DNA of 64,000 nucleotides. It comes from Flagellimonas myxillae (GTDB lineage Bacteria > Bacteroidota > Bacteroidia > Flavobacteriales > Flavobacteriaceae). The notes under the pieces were generated by a model. The model did no database searches, was not told the DNA's origin, and saw nothing but the letters and a program-made list of their open reading frames with translations. The number at the start of each line of letters is the position of its first letter. The stretch's first letter is position 1. Made by a program: the position numbers and the translations under genes. Positions 17,958 to 26,020 of the stretch are shown here, one piece after another. Location: the NCBI RefSeq assembly GCF_023502235.1, contig NZ_JAMFLY010000001.1, positions 1,612,001-1,676,000 of the forward strand. Direction: 5' to 3'.

Positions 17958-19169
17958 TTATTTGGTAATCAAATATCCATTGACTCCATTTTTTTCATAT
18001 TTGGCCGAAGCCGATACGGCTAAATTCTCCATGGTTTCTTCCATGGTGTCATTAAGGTCCAGTTTACCGGTCAGCCTAAATTCTTCGTTAATACTTTCAG
18101 CCAATTCAATCTCGATGTTGTAATAGTCTTCCACGCGTTTCACAACATCTTTCAACCTTTCCCCCCTGAATATCAACAATCCCTTGGTCCAGGATATGTA
18201 GATTTCGGTATCGACCTGCATTTTGCTTTGCACGGCTTTAGCCGATACACTCCACTCCACAAGTTCGCCAGGTTGCATAATGGTTTTCTTGTCCTTTCCA
18301 AATAGGCTGTTCTTGGCTTTGTTGACCAAGTGAACCTCACCTTCGGCCAATACGGTGGTAACCCTATCGTTTTTGCCATAGGAATTCACGTTAAACTTGG
18401 TGCCCACCGCGGTCACGGAAAATGCTTCGTCTTTTAGCACCTTGACCGTAAAGGGTCTGCTGGCGTCCGACTCCACCTCAAAAAAGGCCTCTCCATCTAG
18501 ATAAACTTCCCTGGAATCTCCTAGGAACTTCTTTGGAAATACCAATCTGGAACCGGAGTTTACATGCACAATGGAACCATCCGACAGGGTAATTTTACTA
18601 TGCTTCCCGAAAGGCACGATGAGTTGGTTCATTTGAACTTCTTCAACAGCAGTGCCCGCACTGATATCCAACGTATCCTTTTTGTTGATTACCAAATTGT
18701 TGTTACCGGAGTAATTGATGATAGACCGTTTTTCATCAATGGCAATCTCTTGGTCGTTTTCAAGTATAAGTTTGGTATCAGTGACCGAATCTATGGCCAC
18801 TTGCAACAAGGAATCTATATTGACATTTTCTTTTTCGGAAGATTCAATAGTTAAATAATAGGCAGTACCAACAAGGACCAAAAAGATAGCTGCGTATTTT
18901 AAGAAATTCAGGTATATCGGTCCCTGACCAGATTTCGCCAGAACTACCTTGTCGTAAATCCTATCTAAAATTTCCTGCTTTTCGTTTTGGGATAGTTTGT
19001 CATTGGTCGCCTGCAAGGCTCCCAAGTATTGTCTTAATATTTTAATTTTCCCTTCCTCCTCAGGATTTTGACTGATGTATGTTTCCCAATAAGCGTTTTT
19101 TTCATCCGTGGGATCAACAATCCAATCCACAAATTTTTCGTCATCGAGATATTTATTGAAATCGTTCAA
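17958..19169 (-). CDS. FecR-family anti-sigma factor
   Basis: 403 residues. A cytoplasmic N-terminal part (1-88) is followed by one membrane helix (89-107), a periplasmic FecR domain (VGTKFNVNSYG and LAEGEVHLV near its end) and a C-terminal DUF4974/STN-like domain (about 325-403). It should hold the sigma factor at 19310-19897 inactive until the STN domain of the downstream SusC protein signals. The assigned start is TTG at 19169; I found no in-frame ATG that gives a better N-terminus, so the exact start is uncertain. Confidence 0.9.
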   Translation of the reverse strand: MNDFNKYLDDEKFVDWIVDPTDEKNAYWETYISQNPEEEGKIKILRQYLGALQATNDKLSQNEKQEILDRIYDKVVLAKSGQGPIYLNFLKYAAIFLVLVGTAYYLTIESSEKENVNIDSLLQVAIDSVTDTKLILENDQEIAIDEKRSIINYSGNNNLVINKKDTLDISAGTAVEEVQMNQLIVPFGKHSKITLSDGSIVHVNSGSRLVFPKKFLGDSREVYLDGEAFFEVESDASRPFTVKVLKDEAFSVTAVGTKFNVNSYGKNDRVTTVLAEGEVHLVNKAKNSLFGKDKKTIMQPGELVEWSVSAKAVQSKMQVDTEIYISWTKGLLIFRGERLKDVVKRVEDYYNIEIELAESINEEFRLTGKLDLNDTMEETMENLAVSASAKYEKNGVNGYLITK

Positions 19170-19309
19170 TGCTATGCTATTTACCTCATAGGGACAGAAG
19201 TTTTCATTTTGTGGACACTTTTTTTAAACTTTTTTCGATTTTTTATCAGAATTGTTTCATTTCCGGCAATTAAATAAAGCCCGGATACCATCAAAAAAGG
19301 TAAGTGGAA

Positions 19310-19897
19310 TTATAGTATGCGTAGCATGGAATAGAACAGGACAATGCCCTTGTAGTCATCAAAAGCTTTGCTGTTCCTAAGTTTTTTAACCGCCCTGTAG
19401 ACTTGCTTTCTGACCGAGGCATGATCTATGCCCACGATTTCAGATATTTCCTCATAGGCAAGGCCCACACTAAAGCGTAGGTACATGATCTCTTTTTGTT
19501 TTGAAGTAAGGGTTTGAAGGGCCTTCGTAACCAGCTGTTTCTTTTCCTCGTCCAGTTCGGACAAGATTCTTTTATCCTCGAAATTGTGACCGGCACTAAA
19601 ACTCACCAAGGGCTGTTCGTGAAGTTTTAATTTTTTTCTTTCCTTTTTCTGCTTTTTGAAAATGGTATGCTTTAATGCCTTGAGAATATAAAATTTGATG
19701 TTGTAGGGTTCGGAAACTGCGTTTCTGCGTTCAAATATGTCAATGAAAACCTCTTGGATACTATCTTTTACCAATTCTTGGTCGGATTCCAATTTTAGGC
19801 CATAGGCATACATGTCATCAATACATGATCTATAGACGGATTCGAATGCTGTCTTGTCACCAGCTTTAAATCTTGACCATAAGTTGCCCTGATCCAT
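19310..19897 (-). CDS. ECF-type RNA polymerase sigma factor
   Basis: 195 residues. Region 2 lies at about 10-80 (ESVYRSCIDDMYAYG, then LVKDSIQEVFIDIF) and region 4 at about 125-180 (LTSKQKEIMYLRF, then YEEISEIVGIDHASVRKQVYRAVKKLR). It pairs with the FecR-like anti-sigma factor 140 bp downstream and the STN-containing SusC beyond, the standard Bacteroidota cell-surface signalling set. The expected targets are the susCD-peptidase genes downstream. The C-terminus is a short hydrophobic tail. Confidence 0.93.
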   Translation of the reverse strand: MDQGNLWSRFKAGDKTAFESVYRSCIDDMYAYGLKLESDQELVKDSIQEVFIDIFERRNAVSEPYNIKFYILKALKHTIFKKQKKERKKLKLHEQPLVSFSAGHNFEDKRILSELDEEKKQLVTKALQTLTSKQKEIMYLRFSVGLAYEEISEIVGIDHASVRKQVYRAVKKLRNSKAFDDYKGIVLFYSMLRIL

Positions 19898-19953
19898 AAA
19901 TTTTTTAGTGCACGTTGGAACCCAATCTGGCCCCTACCTTTAATTGATAAAAA

Positions 19954-19961
19954 CAAACTTA
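19954..19961 (-). promoter_or_regulatory. possible -7 box for the sigma factor gene
   Basis: On the minus strand TAAGTTTG (19961 down to 19954) fits TAnnTTTG, the Bacteroidota primary-sigma -7 element, 57 bp before the ATG at 19897. I see no TTG at the expected -33 distance. It would separate the peptide locus from the glucan locus upstream. Confidence 0.35.
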
Positions 19962-20094
19962 AAAAATAAATTTTACCTTGTTGTCGGGCACTAATTCATA
20001 ACCCTTCCAAAAATCTATGTGATGCTGACCTAAAACCTACTGCGGTGTATTCTCGCCATAGAACTTGAAACTTGGGAAGACTATGTACAGGAAT

Positions 20095-20982
20095 TTAGAA
20101 CTTGAGATTCCCATCCTTGTCCCAAAGGCCCCAATAGGCACCTACATCGCCTTCGGCCCCAACTTTCCAGGACTCATCGAAGGAGGAGAAATAAAATATT
20201 TCAATATCATCTTCCTGTGACCATTTTTGGGTGTTCATAAAGTATTTTAACGCATTTTCCAGAGAGGGGAAGGCACCTTCCAAGTTGGTACCTTGACTGG
20301 GCCACCCGGTTTCCGAAATAATCACTTTTTTGCCGTTTCCGGCCCGAAGTGCGCGTTGGTACATATCTTTCATATACAATAGGGAATAATCCAGGTCACA
20401 CCCTTCCCAAAAGGGATAACAATTGGCCAAGATCACATCGCAGGCTTCGGTAATTCTGGGGCGTTCCGAAAATTCGTAGTAGGCATCAACGTAGCCCACC
20501 GTGGTATTCGGAATGGCATCCTTGACCAAATGGATAAAATCGAGCAATTCATCTTCGGTAAGATCCCCGCGGTACATTACCTCGTTTCCAACGGCAGCAA
20601 TATCGACATAACCTTCGTTGGCCAATTCAATAAGTCCAGCAATCTCCCTTTCATTGATTTCAGGATTATCGCCCAACCACGCACCCACAAGGGTCTGGAT
20701 GCCATACTCCTTAGCAATCTTGGGAATAATTTCATTGCCATCGGTACAGGAAAATGATCGTACCCATTTCGTATAGGGCTTAATAATTTCCATACGCTCA
20801 CGAATTTGTTCCTCGGTAAGTTGGTCTCCTGGATTTTGTCCTTCCACATACGGGCTAAAGCAAATGCCGTGCATGCCATCCTCAAGAGCCTGTCTGCCCA
20901 ATTTCTTTAGTTCTTTGACCGACTTGCCACTATAGTCCAAGGCCGCCAGTGCCAAAAATTTCTCTTTTCTTCCTGAAGACAT
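20095..20982 (-). CDS. GH17 beta-1,3-glucanase/glucosyltransferase-like enzyme, cytoplasmic
   Basis: 295 residues forming a single GH17 TIM barrel. The acid/base glutamate is E134 in AAVGNEVMYRGD and the nucleophile is E224 in IISETGWPSQ; both family motifs are intact. There is no signal peptide, so the enzyme should act in the cytoplasm on imported beta-1,3-gluco-oligosaccharides. It may be a hydrolase or a transglycosidase that reshapes chains for the GH149-like phosphorylase. It is the last gene of the glucan locus, on the same strand as the transporter and GH30 genes. Confidence 0.9.
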   Translation of the reverse strand: MSSGRKEKFLALAALDYSGKSVKELKKLGRQALEDGMHGICFSPYVEGQNPGDQLTEEQIRERMEIIKPYTKWVRSFSCTDGNEIIPKIAKEYGIQTLVGAWLGDNPEINEREIAGLIELANEGYVDIAAVGNEVMYRGDLTEDELLDFIHLVKDAIPNTTVGYVDAYYEFSERPRITEACDVILANCYPFWEGCDLDYSLLYMKDMYQRALRAGNGKKVIISETGWPSQGTNLEGAFPSLENALKYFMNTQKWSQEDDIEIFYFSSFDESWKVGAEGDVGAYWGLWDKDGNLKF

Positions 20983-21054
20983 ATTAGATATTCTTTTTGT
21001 TTGTTCTGTATGTTTAGGTTGCTTTGTTTCTTAACCGTGCCGTACCCAGAAATC

Positions 21055-21690
21055 TTAAAAAACCCCTCTACAGTTTTTACTGGTATAAATAACAAGGCGT
21101 TCCACTTCTTTGGCTCCTGCAGGCATTTCTGCCAATTGTAGCCCGGGGTAATCATCCACTTCCTTCCATTTTTCGATAGTTGTGCTGAAAAAGGTAGAGG
21201 CCGCGGCATCTGCTTCGTAAATGATCAAATCATAGGCTTCTCCCTTATCACCACCAAAGCGGGTGATTACCTGCCATTCCCCATCTCTTTTATAGGAGGT
21301 ATTCGTATGATCGGATTGCGGGTAGTACCTGTCATCAGTGGGCCTAATGACCACCCAAATATCCTTATCGTGCCCCTCGGGGTAGACACCCTTGGTTAAA
21401 ATGCGGCAATCCACCGAATCCTTCTCCATTGGGGAAACCACTTTAACGGTCTCTACGGGTCCACTTATCTTCAACTTTTTACCGATGGAAACTTGCTCCA
21501 TTTGTGTGTTATAATTTATCAAATCGGATGAGTAGCTCCCGTAGATCATCATTAAGATTCCAATGATCCAAAATGCAGTGACCAATTTACTATTTAAAAA
21601 TCCCTTTTCGGATTTCCCCTTTCTGTTGCCAATTATGGCGACTAGAATCAGAAAAACCCCTATTACTATGATTATTATTTTTGTTGACAT
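21055..21690 (-). CDS. small membrane protein of unknown function in the glucan locus
   Basis: 211 residues with two predicted membrane helices (about 4-21 and 34-52), then about 150 soluble residues rich in strands, with one conserved-looking KVVSPMEKDSVDCRI stretch. I recognise no family. It lies 26 bp after the GPH transporter gene and about 70 bp before the GH17 gene, so it is likely co-transcribed. It could be a transporter accessory or a binding protein facing the periplasm, but no motif supports either. Confidence 0.6.
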   Translation of the reverse strand: MSTKIIIIVIGVFLILVAIIGNRKGKSEKGFLNSKLVTAFWIIGILMMIYGSYSSDLINYNTQMEQVSIGKKLKISGPVETVKVVSPMEKDSVDCRILTKGVYPEGHDKDIWVVIRPTDDRYYPQSDHTNTSYKRDGEWQVITRFGGDKGEAYDLIIYEADAAASTFFSTTIEKWKEVDDYPGLQLAEMPAGAKEVERLVIYTSKNCRGVF

Positions 21691-21716
21691 CTCACTTTTT
21701 TTTATCTCCTTAAAAC

Positions 21717-23147
21717 TTATAAAACTCCCCGTCTTTCCTCCAGCTGAGCCTTAATATCCTTTGCTCGCTCCTCTGACAAACTGTATTTCCACATCACCCA
21801 AATGGCCAAACCGGCGGTTACCACAGGGATAACAATATCGGCTATTCTTAATTTTGTCAAAGTCTCGACTGTTTGGGTAGCGGCATTACCATCAAACCCT
21901 ATTACTTTTAGAACCAAGCCTCCCAGAACCAGTGCCAAACCTTGTCCAAGTTTCACGACCCACCAATATAGCGCACCAAAAGTCCCTTCCTTCCTTGGCA
22001 TGCCATTGCGAAGTTCATCCAAATCACAAACATCGGCCGTCATACTCATCATCAAGGTAAACAAGCTACCTAATCCAAAGGACATTAAAGGTATGGGAAT
22101 AAACGAGAGCCAAATGTTATCAGGTGTAAAAGCCCACCATTTTAGGATATAACCTACAATGGAGAGTGCTGTTGAAATAATAAAGGCTTTCTTTTTACCC
22201 CATTTTGTGGCCATGGCAGAAACAATGGGAATCACCAAAAACGCGGACACCAATGCCCCGATTGAGCTAAACCAAGCCGGCCAGGTCGCGGTAGCTTCGT
22301 AACTTCCATTGAAAATATAAAAGACAAATATGAAAAAGCTAAAGGAAGCCACAATCTGATACCCATTAAATACCAAAAATGTAGCACCACATAATTTCAT
22401 AAAAGGCCTATTCTTTACCGCTTCCTTTATACTGATGAACAGGTCTTTCAAATTACTAAATATCGATGTGAACGTTAATTTTTTTCTGTTTCCCATGTGA
22501 GATGCATCAATACCACGACAAAAAATGGCTGGCAACAAGCCCAGAAACAAGCAAGCAACACCTACATAAATGGCCATGGTCCTGACGCCTTCAGCCTGAT
22601 TAACAAATATATCTGGGTCAGCAATGATTACCCAAAACCAAGGAACGATCACCCAGGCCAATAAACCTACTGTTTGTGAAAATGCCATCAATCGTGTCCG
22701 CTCGTTATAGTCGGAGGTCATTTCATAACCAAGTCCAACCAATGGAGTTGCAAACATGGTGTTTCCAATCAAAAACACCATCGACATGATTAGGAAGTAC
22801 CAGAAATTATAGTTCGAAGAATTGGTTTCATCCAATTGCCAAAGTAGTACAAATGTTATGGCACTTATGATTCCCCCAACCAAAATATAGGGTCGTCGTC
22901 TACCCCATTTAGAGCTTGTATTATCAGAAATAAATCCCATTATAGGGTCGGTAATTGCATCAAAAAATCGGGGCAATCCACCTAAAAGGCCAGCCAAAAA
23001 TGGGTCCATTCCAAAAGCAGTCAGCAGGAAGAACATAAAGAACCCCAGGGCTCCAGGGTAAAGGTTCAAAACCAAGTGACCTGCTCCAAAGGCGGCTTTT
23101 TGACCCAAGGGGACCTTGTTTATTTTCACAATTTTTTCATTAGACAT
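21717..23147 (-). CDS. GPH-family (melibiose-type) sugar:cation symporter
   Basis: 476 residues with 12 membrane helices. The N-terminal half carries the GPH signature region RFFDAITDPIMGFISDNT with the KWGRRRPYIL loop after it. This family brings glycosides and oligosaccharides across the inner membrane with Na+ or H+. It lies between GH30 (11 bp upstream) and the unknown membrane protein, so the likely cargo is a beta-gluco-oligosaccharide or gentiobiose-like product. A second, unrelated sugar porter sits at 29504-31018. Confidence 0.9.
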   Translation of the reverse strand: MSNEKIVKINKVPLGQKAAFGAGHLVLNLYPGALGFFMFFLLTAFGMDPFLAGLLGGLPRFFDAITDPIMGFISDNTSSKWGRRRPYILVGGIISAITFVLLWQLDETNSSNYNFWYFLIMSMVFLIGNTMFATPLVGLGYEMTSDYNERTRLMAFSQTVGLLAWVIVPWFWVIIADPDIFVNQAEGVRTMAIYVGVACLFLGLLPAIFCRGIDASHMGNRKKLTFTSIFSNLKDLFISIKEAVKNRPFMKLCGATFLVFNGYQIVASFSFFIFVFYIFNGSYEATATWPAWFSSIGALVSAFLVIPIVSAMATKWGKKKAFIISTALSIVGYILKWWAFTPDNIWLSFIPIPLMSFGLGSLFTLMMSMTADVCDLDELRNGMPRKEGTFGALYWWVVKLGQGLALVLGGLVLKVIGFDGNAATQTVETLTKLRIADIVIPVVTAGLAIWVMWKYSLSEERAKDIKAQLEERRGVL

Positions 23148-23157
23148 AATAGTTGTT

Positions 23158-24669
23158 TTAGTTTGTTGGCGTTGTTAGCTTCGCTTCATTCCCCGGTATC
23201 ACAACAGTCTGCAAGGCCTGGGGGCTAATTGTAATCCCTACGGAACGTTTTCCTAGGGCTAGGATCGTATGTTTTGATTTTTTATCTTGATTTAAAAGGA
23301 TGGCCACAATAGACCCATCAGGGTTTCTGGCAGCAGTTACTTGCAAGGACTCGTCGGTATTCGTAAAACCAATCCGTATTGCCCCAGGTCTTATAAATTT
23401 ACTGAAGTGTACCATGGTATGGAAAAGCGGGGTAAAATAGACCTCATCTTTTTCAGGGTCCACAATGATCGGGGCCACGCACCAATTTTTAAACCAATTG
23501 GGACCTCCCTGGGTATCCAGCACCATGTTCCAATCTATCCAGCCATCTACCCAGTAGTTTAAGCAGCCAATTATATCCCTTGCATAACGATAAACCGGGA
23601 CATATCTGGGATGCAGGTATTTTTGGGCTTCGGGCGCCCAGTCCCAACCCCAATCTGTCGCTTCTTTGGACCAATACCACAAATCTTCTTTCCACTTTGG
23701 AACCTGGGCATCCACGCAAGCTTCGGTTTGAATCAAGAATTTATCCGGTGCTTTTTTATGTGCGTACTGCAATGCTTCGGGAAATACGTTGTAGGTACTT
23801 GCATACCAATGGATAGCTGTTCCATCAAAGTACTTGGAGCTTGCCTCAGTGGCAAACATTGCATCCACCCATTCCTCAAGGTGTTCCCTATTCTGATCGT
23901 ATCCCAATATCTTAATCCCCCTTTTGCCATCCTTCTCCAGTTGAGGACCTAGATGGTTTTGCACAAAATGGGTCATTTCCGCAGGGGAAAAGTGCATGCT
24001 TTCCCAATTGTTCCCGTTGCCCAAGGGCTCATTCTCAACGGTAATGCCCCAAATGTTGATACCCTCGGCTTTGTAGGCATCAATGTATTTGGAGAAAAAC
24101 AAGGCCCATGTATCGTAGTATTTCGGTAGTAGTTTTCCTCCTGTCCAATGTTTGTTATCCTTCATCCATGGCGGAGCCGTCCATGGGGATGCCAAAATTT
24201 TGAAACCATCGGTGGACACCGCCATGGCATCCTTAATACATGGAATGATATCACCTTGATCCTCCTCAATGGAAAAATATTCCAATGCTACATCTTCCTC
24301 AACTGGGGCAAAGGAATAATTACCCAAGGCGAAATCGCAGGAATTTATGTGCGTTCGGGTCAAAGAATATCTTGCCCCATCATCCCCAAAATAGGCTTCA
24401 ATGATTTTATTTCTGTTTGCTTTGCCCAACTTGTTCAGCAAATGTGCGGAAGCCTTTGTAAACGACCCACCAAACCCAGTTATGGTCTGATATTGTTTAT
24501 CCGGAAACAATGAAATCTGTCCAGAGGCATTTGTTTCCAAAACCGCAGCAATTGGGGTCAATTTGTTGCCCGCAGCGGAGGTTTCATAAATGTCCACCTT
24601 CAATTTCCCTTGGGTTGAAGGGTCGATGGTTAAAACCGGTTCTTGTATATAAGCACCTTTGTTGAACAT
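23158..24669 (-). CDS. GH30 beta-glucosidase/beta-1,6-glucanase-like enzyme, no signal peptide
   Basis: 503 residues from the ATG at 24669; a GTG start at 24705 adds 12 basic residues and still no signal peptide. GH30 motifs are clear: GFGGSFTKASA near 65-75, SPWTAPPWMKDN, the acid/base E214 in ITVENEPLG and the nucleophile E317 in LIQTEACVD. GH30 enzymes from marine Bacteroidota cut beta-1,6 linkages in laminarin or glucosylceramide-type bonds. Lack of a signal is unusual and suggests branch removal inside the cell. It is flanked by GH17 and a GPH transporter. Confidence 0.9.
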   Translation of the reverse strand: MFNKGAYIQEPVLTIDPSTQGKLKVDIYETSAAGNKLTPIAAVLETNASGQISLFPDKQYQTITGFGGSFTKASAHLLNKLGKANRNKIIEAYFGDDGARYSLTRTHINSCDFALGNYSFAPVEEDVALEYFSIEEDQGDIIPCIKDAMAVSTDGFKILASPWTAPPWMKDNKHWTGGKLLPKYYDTWALFFSKYIDAYKAEGINIWGITVENEPLGNGNNWESMHFSPAEMTHFVQNHLGPQLEKDGKRGIKILGYDQNREHLEEWVDAMFATEASSKYFDGTAIHWYASTYNVFPEALQYAHKKAPDKFLIQTEACVDAQVPKWKEDLWYWSKEATDWGWDWAPEAQKYLHPRYVPVYRYARDIIGCLNYWVDGWIDWNMVLDTQGGPNWFKNWCVAPIIVDPEKDEVYFTPLFHTMVHFSKFIRPGAIRIGFTNTDESLQVTAARNPDGSIVAILLNQDKKSKHTILALGKRSVGITISPQALQTVVIPGNEAKLTTPTN

Positions 24670-24712
24670 ATTTTTCTTTTTCACTGCTCTGGAGGGCAAT
24701 TGCACTTTTATG

Positions 24713-26005
24713 CTATTGCATTACCTCGCGTTCTTTCTTTAACGGGGGAGCCTGCACTTCCTTCATTAAGGCTTCTTCATCCCCATTGTATGTTTTGGTG
24801 ATTGGGTTTCCATTTCGGCTTAGGCCTTCAAAAATTCCTTGATCCACCAAATCCCAAAGAGCGTACTTGGCCTGCCCATCCAAGGTGAACAATCCGAAGT
24901 GGTTCTCTGATCCATTCTTGTTTTGTGCATCCTTCCATTTTTCATTGAAGGCTTCAAAGTAAAAACAGGAAATTCCAGCTTTATTGGTCCATTTACGGAT
25001 GTGCTGGTGGTACAGGGCTTCCTTGTATTCGTCGGTTGCTTTGGAACCTTTTGGTCCATAATGCCCATTGGAAACCGTGGCCCATCCTGTTTCACCAATG
25101 TGGATAGGTTTGTTTAATCCGAGGCTTTTTAAATAGTTGGTAACCGAATCGTACTGGGCAATGGCAAAGGCTTTGGACCTAAGCATGGCTGCCTCGATTT
25201 TTGCCAAATCGGGAAGTTGTTCTTCATCCTCGGGTACCAACCAGAATTCTGGATTGTAGTGGGAATTGTGATAGGCATAGGTGTGCATGGAAATATAATC
25301 CACAGCCTTTACCAATTTCTCTAAATCTTCGGTATGGTAACTGGAATCACCGCCTCCCCATGAGGAAAAGTCATCGGAACTGGTAATCCATAGGTCTTTG
25401 GGGAGTTTTCCCTCCTGTTTTAGTTGTTGTAGGTGGGTCACCCATTTTAGGATTACCCCGGGCTGTACGTAATAACTTGTGGCCCATCGGACCATGGCTT
25501 CATTACCAACCGCCACAATTTTTACAATCTCAGGATATTCGTTGGCCAATGCTACCGCCCTGGCGATTTCCCCTTCATTCTGTTCGCTTTCCACAAAATG
25601 GTCTGGCTCCAATCCCGTCCAAGCATTCTTGCAGTCTATCCAAGCTCCCAACATCACGTACATCTCAAACTTGGGGTCTTCCTTTTTTAGTTCCCTTATA
25701 GCTTTCAGTAAATTGGATGCCTGCTGCAATTGCACGTTATAGGTCCGCACAATTTTAATACCCATTGCGGATAGGATTTTCATGTCTTCTTTGAGCTCGT
25801 CCAATGTAGGTTGTATCTCACGGGTAACCGCTCTATATCCGCCATAGGAGATGGCCAAATAATCTGGGTTGCCTAATATGTCCTTAGCTGTCACTTCTTT
25901 TTCTATTTGGGATTTGACTTCTTCACTATTTTCTTTCTTGTCCTTACATGATTGGCAAAGGATCAACGCCATTGCAACCATAGTAATTCTGATAACTGCC
26001 CTCAT
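24713..26005 (-). CDS. GH17-like beta-1,3-glucan-active lipoprotein
   Basis: 430 residues. The lipoprotein signal ends at C20 (ILCQSC). A GH17-type TIM barrel covers about 40-400, with the acid/base glutamate E169 in VAVGNEAMV and the nucleophile E305 in IHIGETGWAT. The last 30 residues are a charged tail. As a lipoprotein it acts in the periplasm or at the cell surface and probably shortens beta-1,3-glucan fragments before inner-membrane import. It follows the GH149-like gene by 15 bp. Confidence 0.88.
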   Translation of the reverse strand: MRAVIRITMVAMALILCQSCKDKKENSEEVKSQIEKEVTAKDILGNPDYLAISYGGYRAVTREIQPTLDELKEDMKILSAMGIKIVRTYNVQLQQASNLLKAIRELKKEDPKFEMYVMLGAWIDCKNAWTGLEPDHFVESEQNEGEIARAVALANEYPEIVKIVAVGNEAMVRWATSYYVQPGVILKWVTHLQQLKQEGKLPKDLWITSSDDFSSWGGGDSSYHTEDLEKLVKAVDYISMHTYAYHNSHYNPEFWLVPEDEEQLPDLAKIEAAMLRSKAFAIAQYDSVTNYLKSLGLNKPIHIGETGWATVSNGHYGPKGSKATDEYKEALYHQHIRKWTNKAGISCFYFEAFNEKWKDAQNKNGSENHFGLFTLDGQAKYALWDLVDQGIFEGLSRNGNPITKTYNGDEEALMKEVQAPPLKKEREVMQ

Positions 26006-26020
26006 TATATTCCTTTTTTT

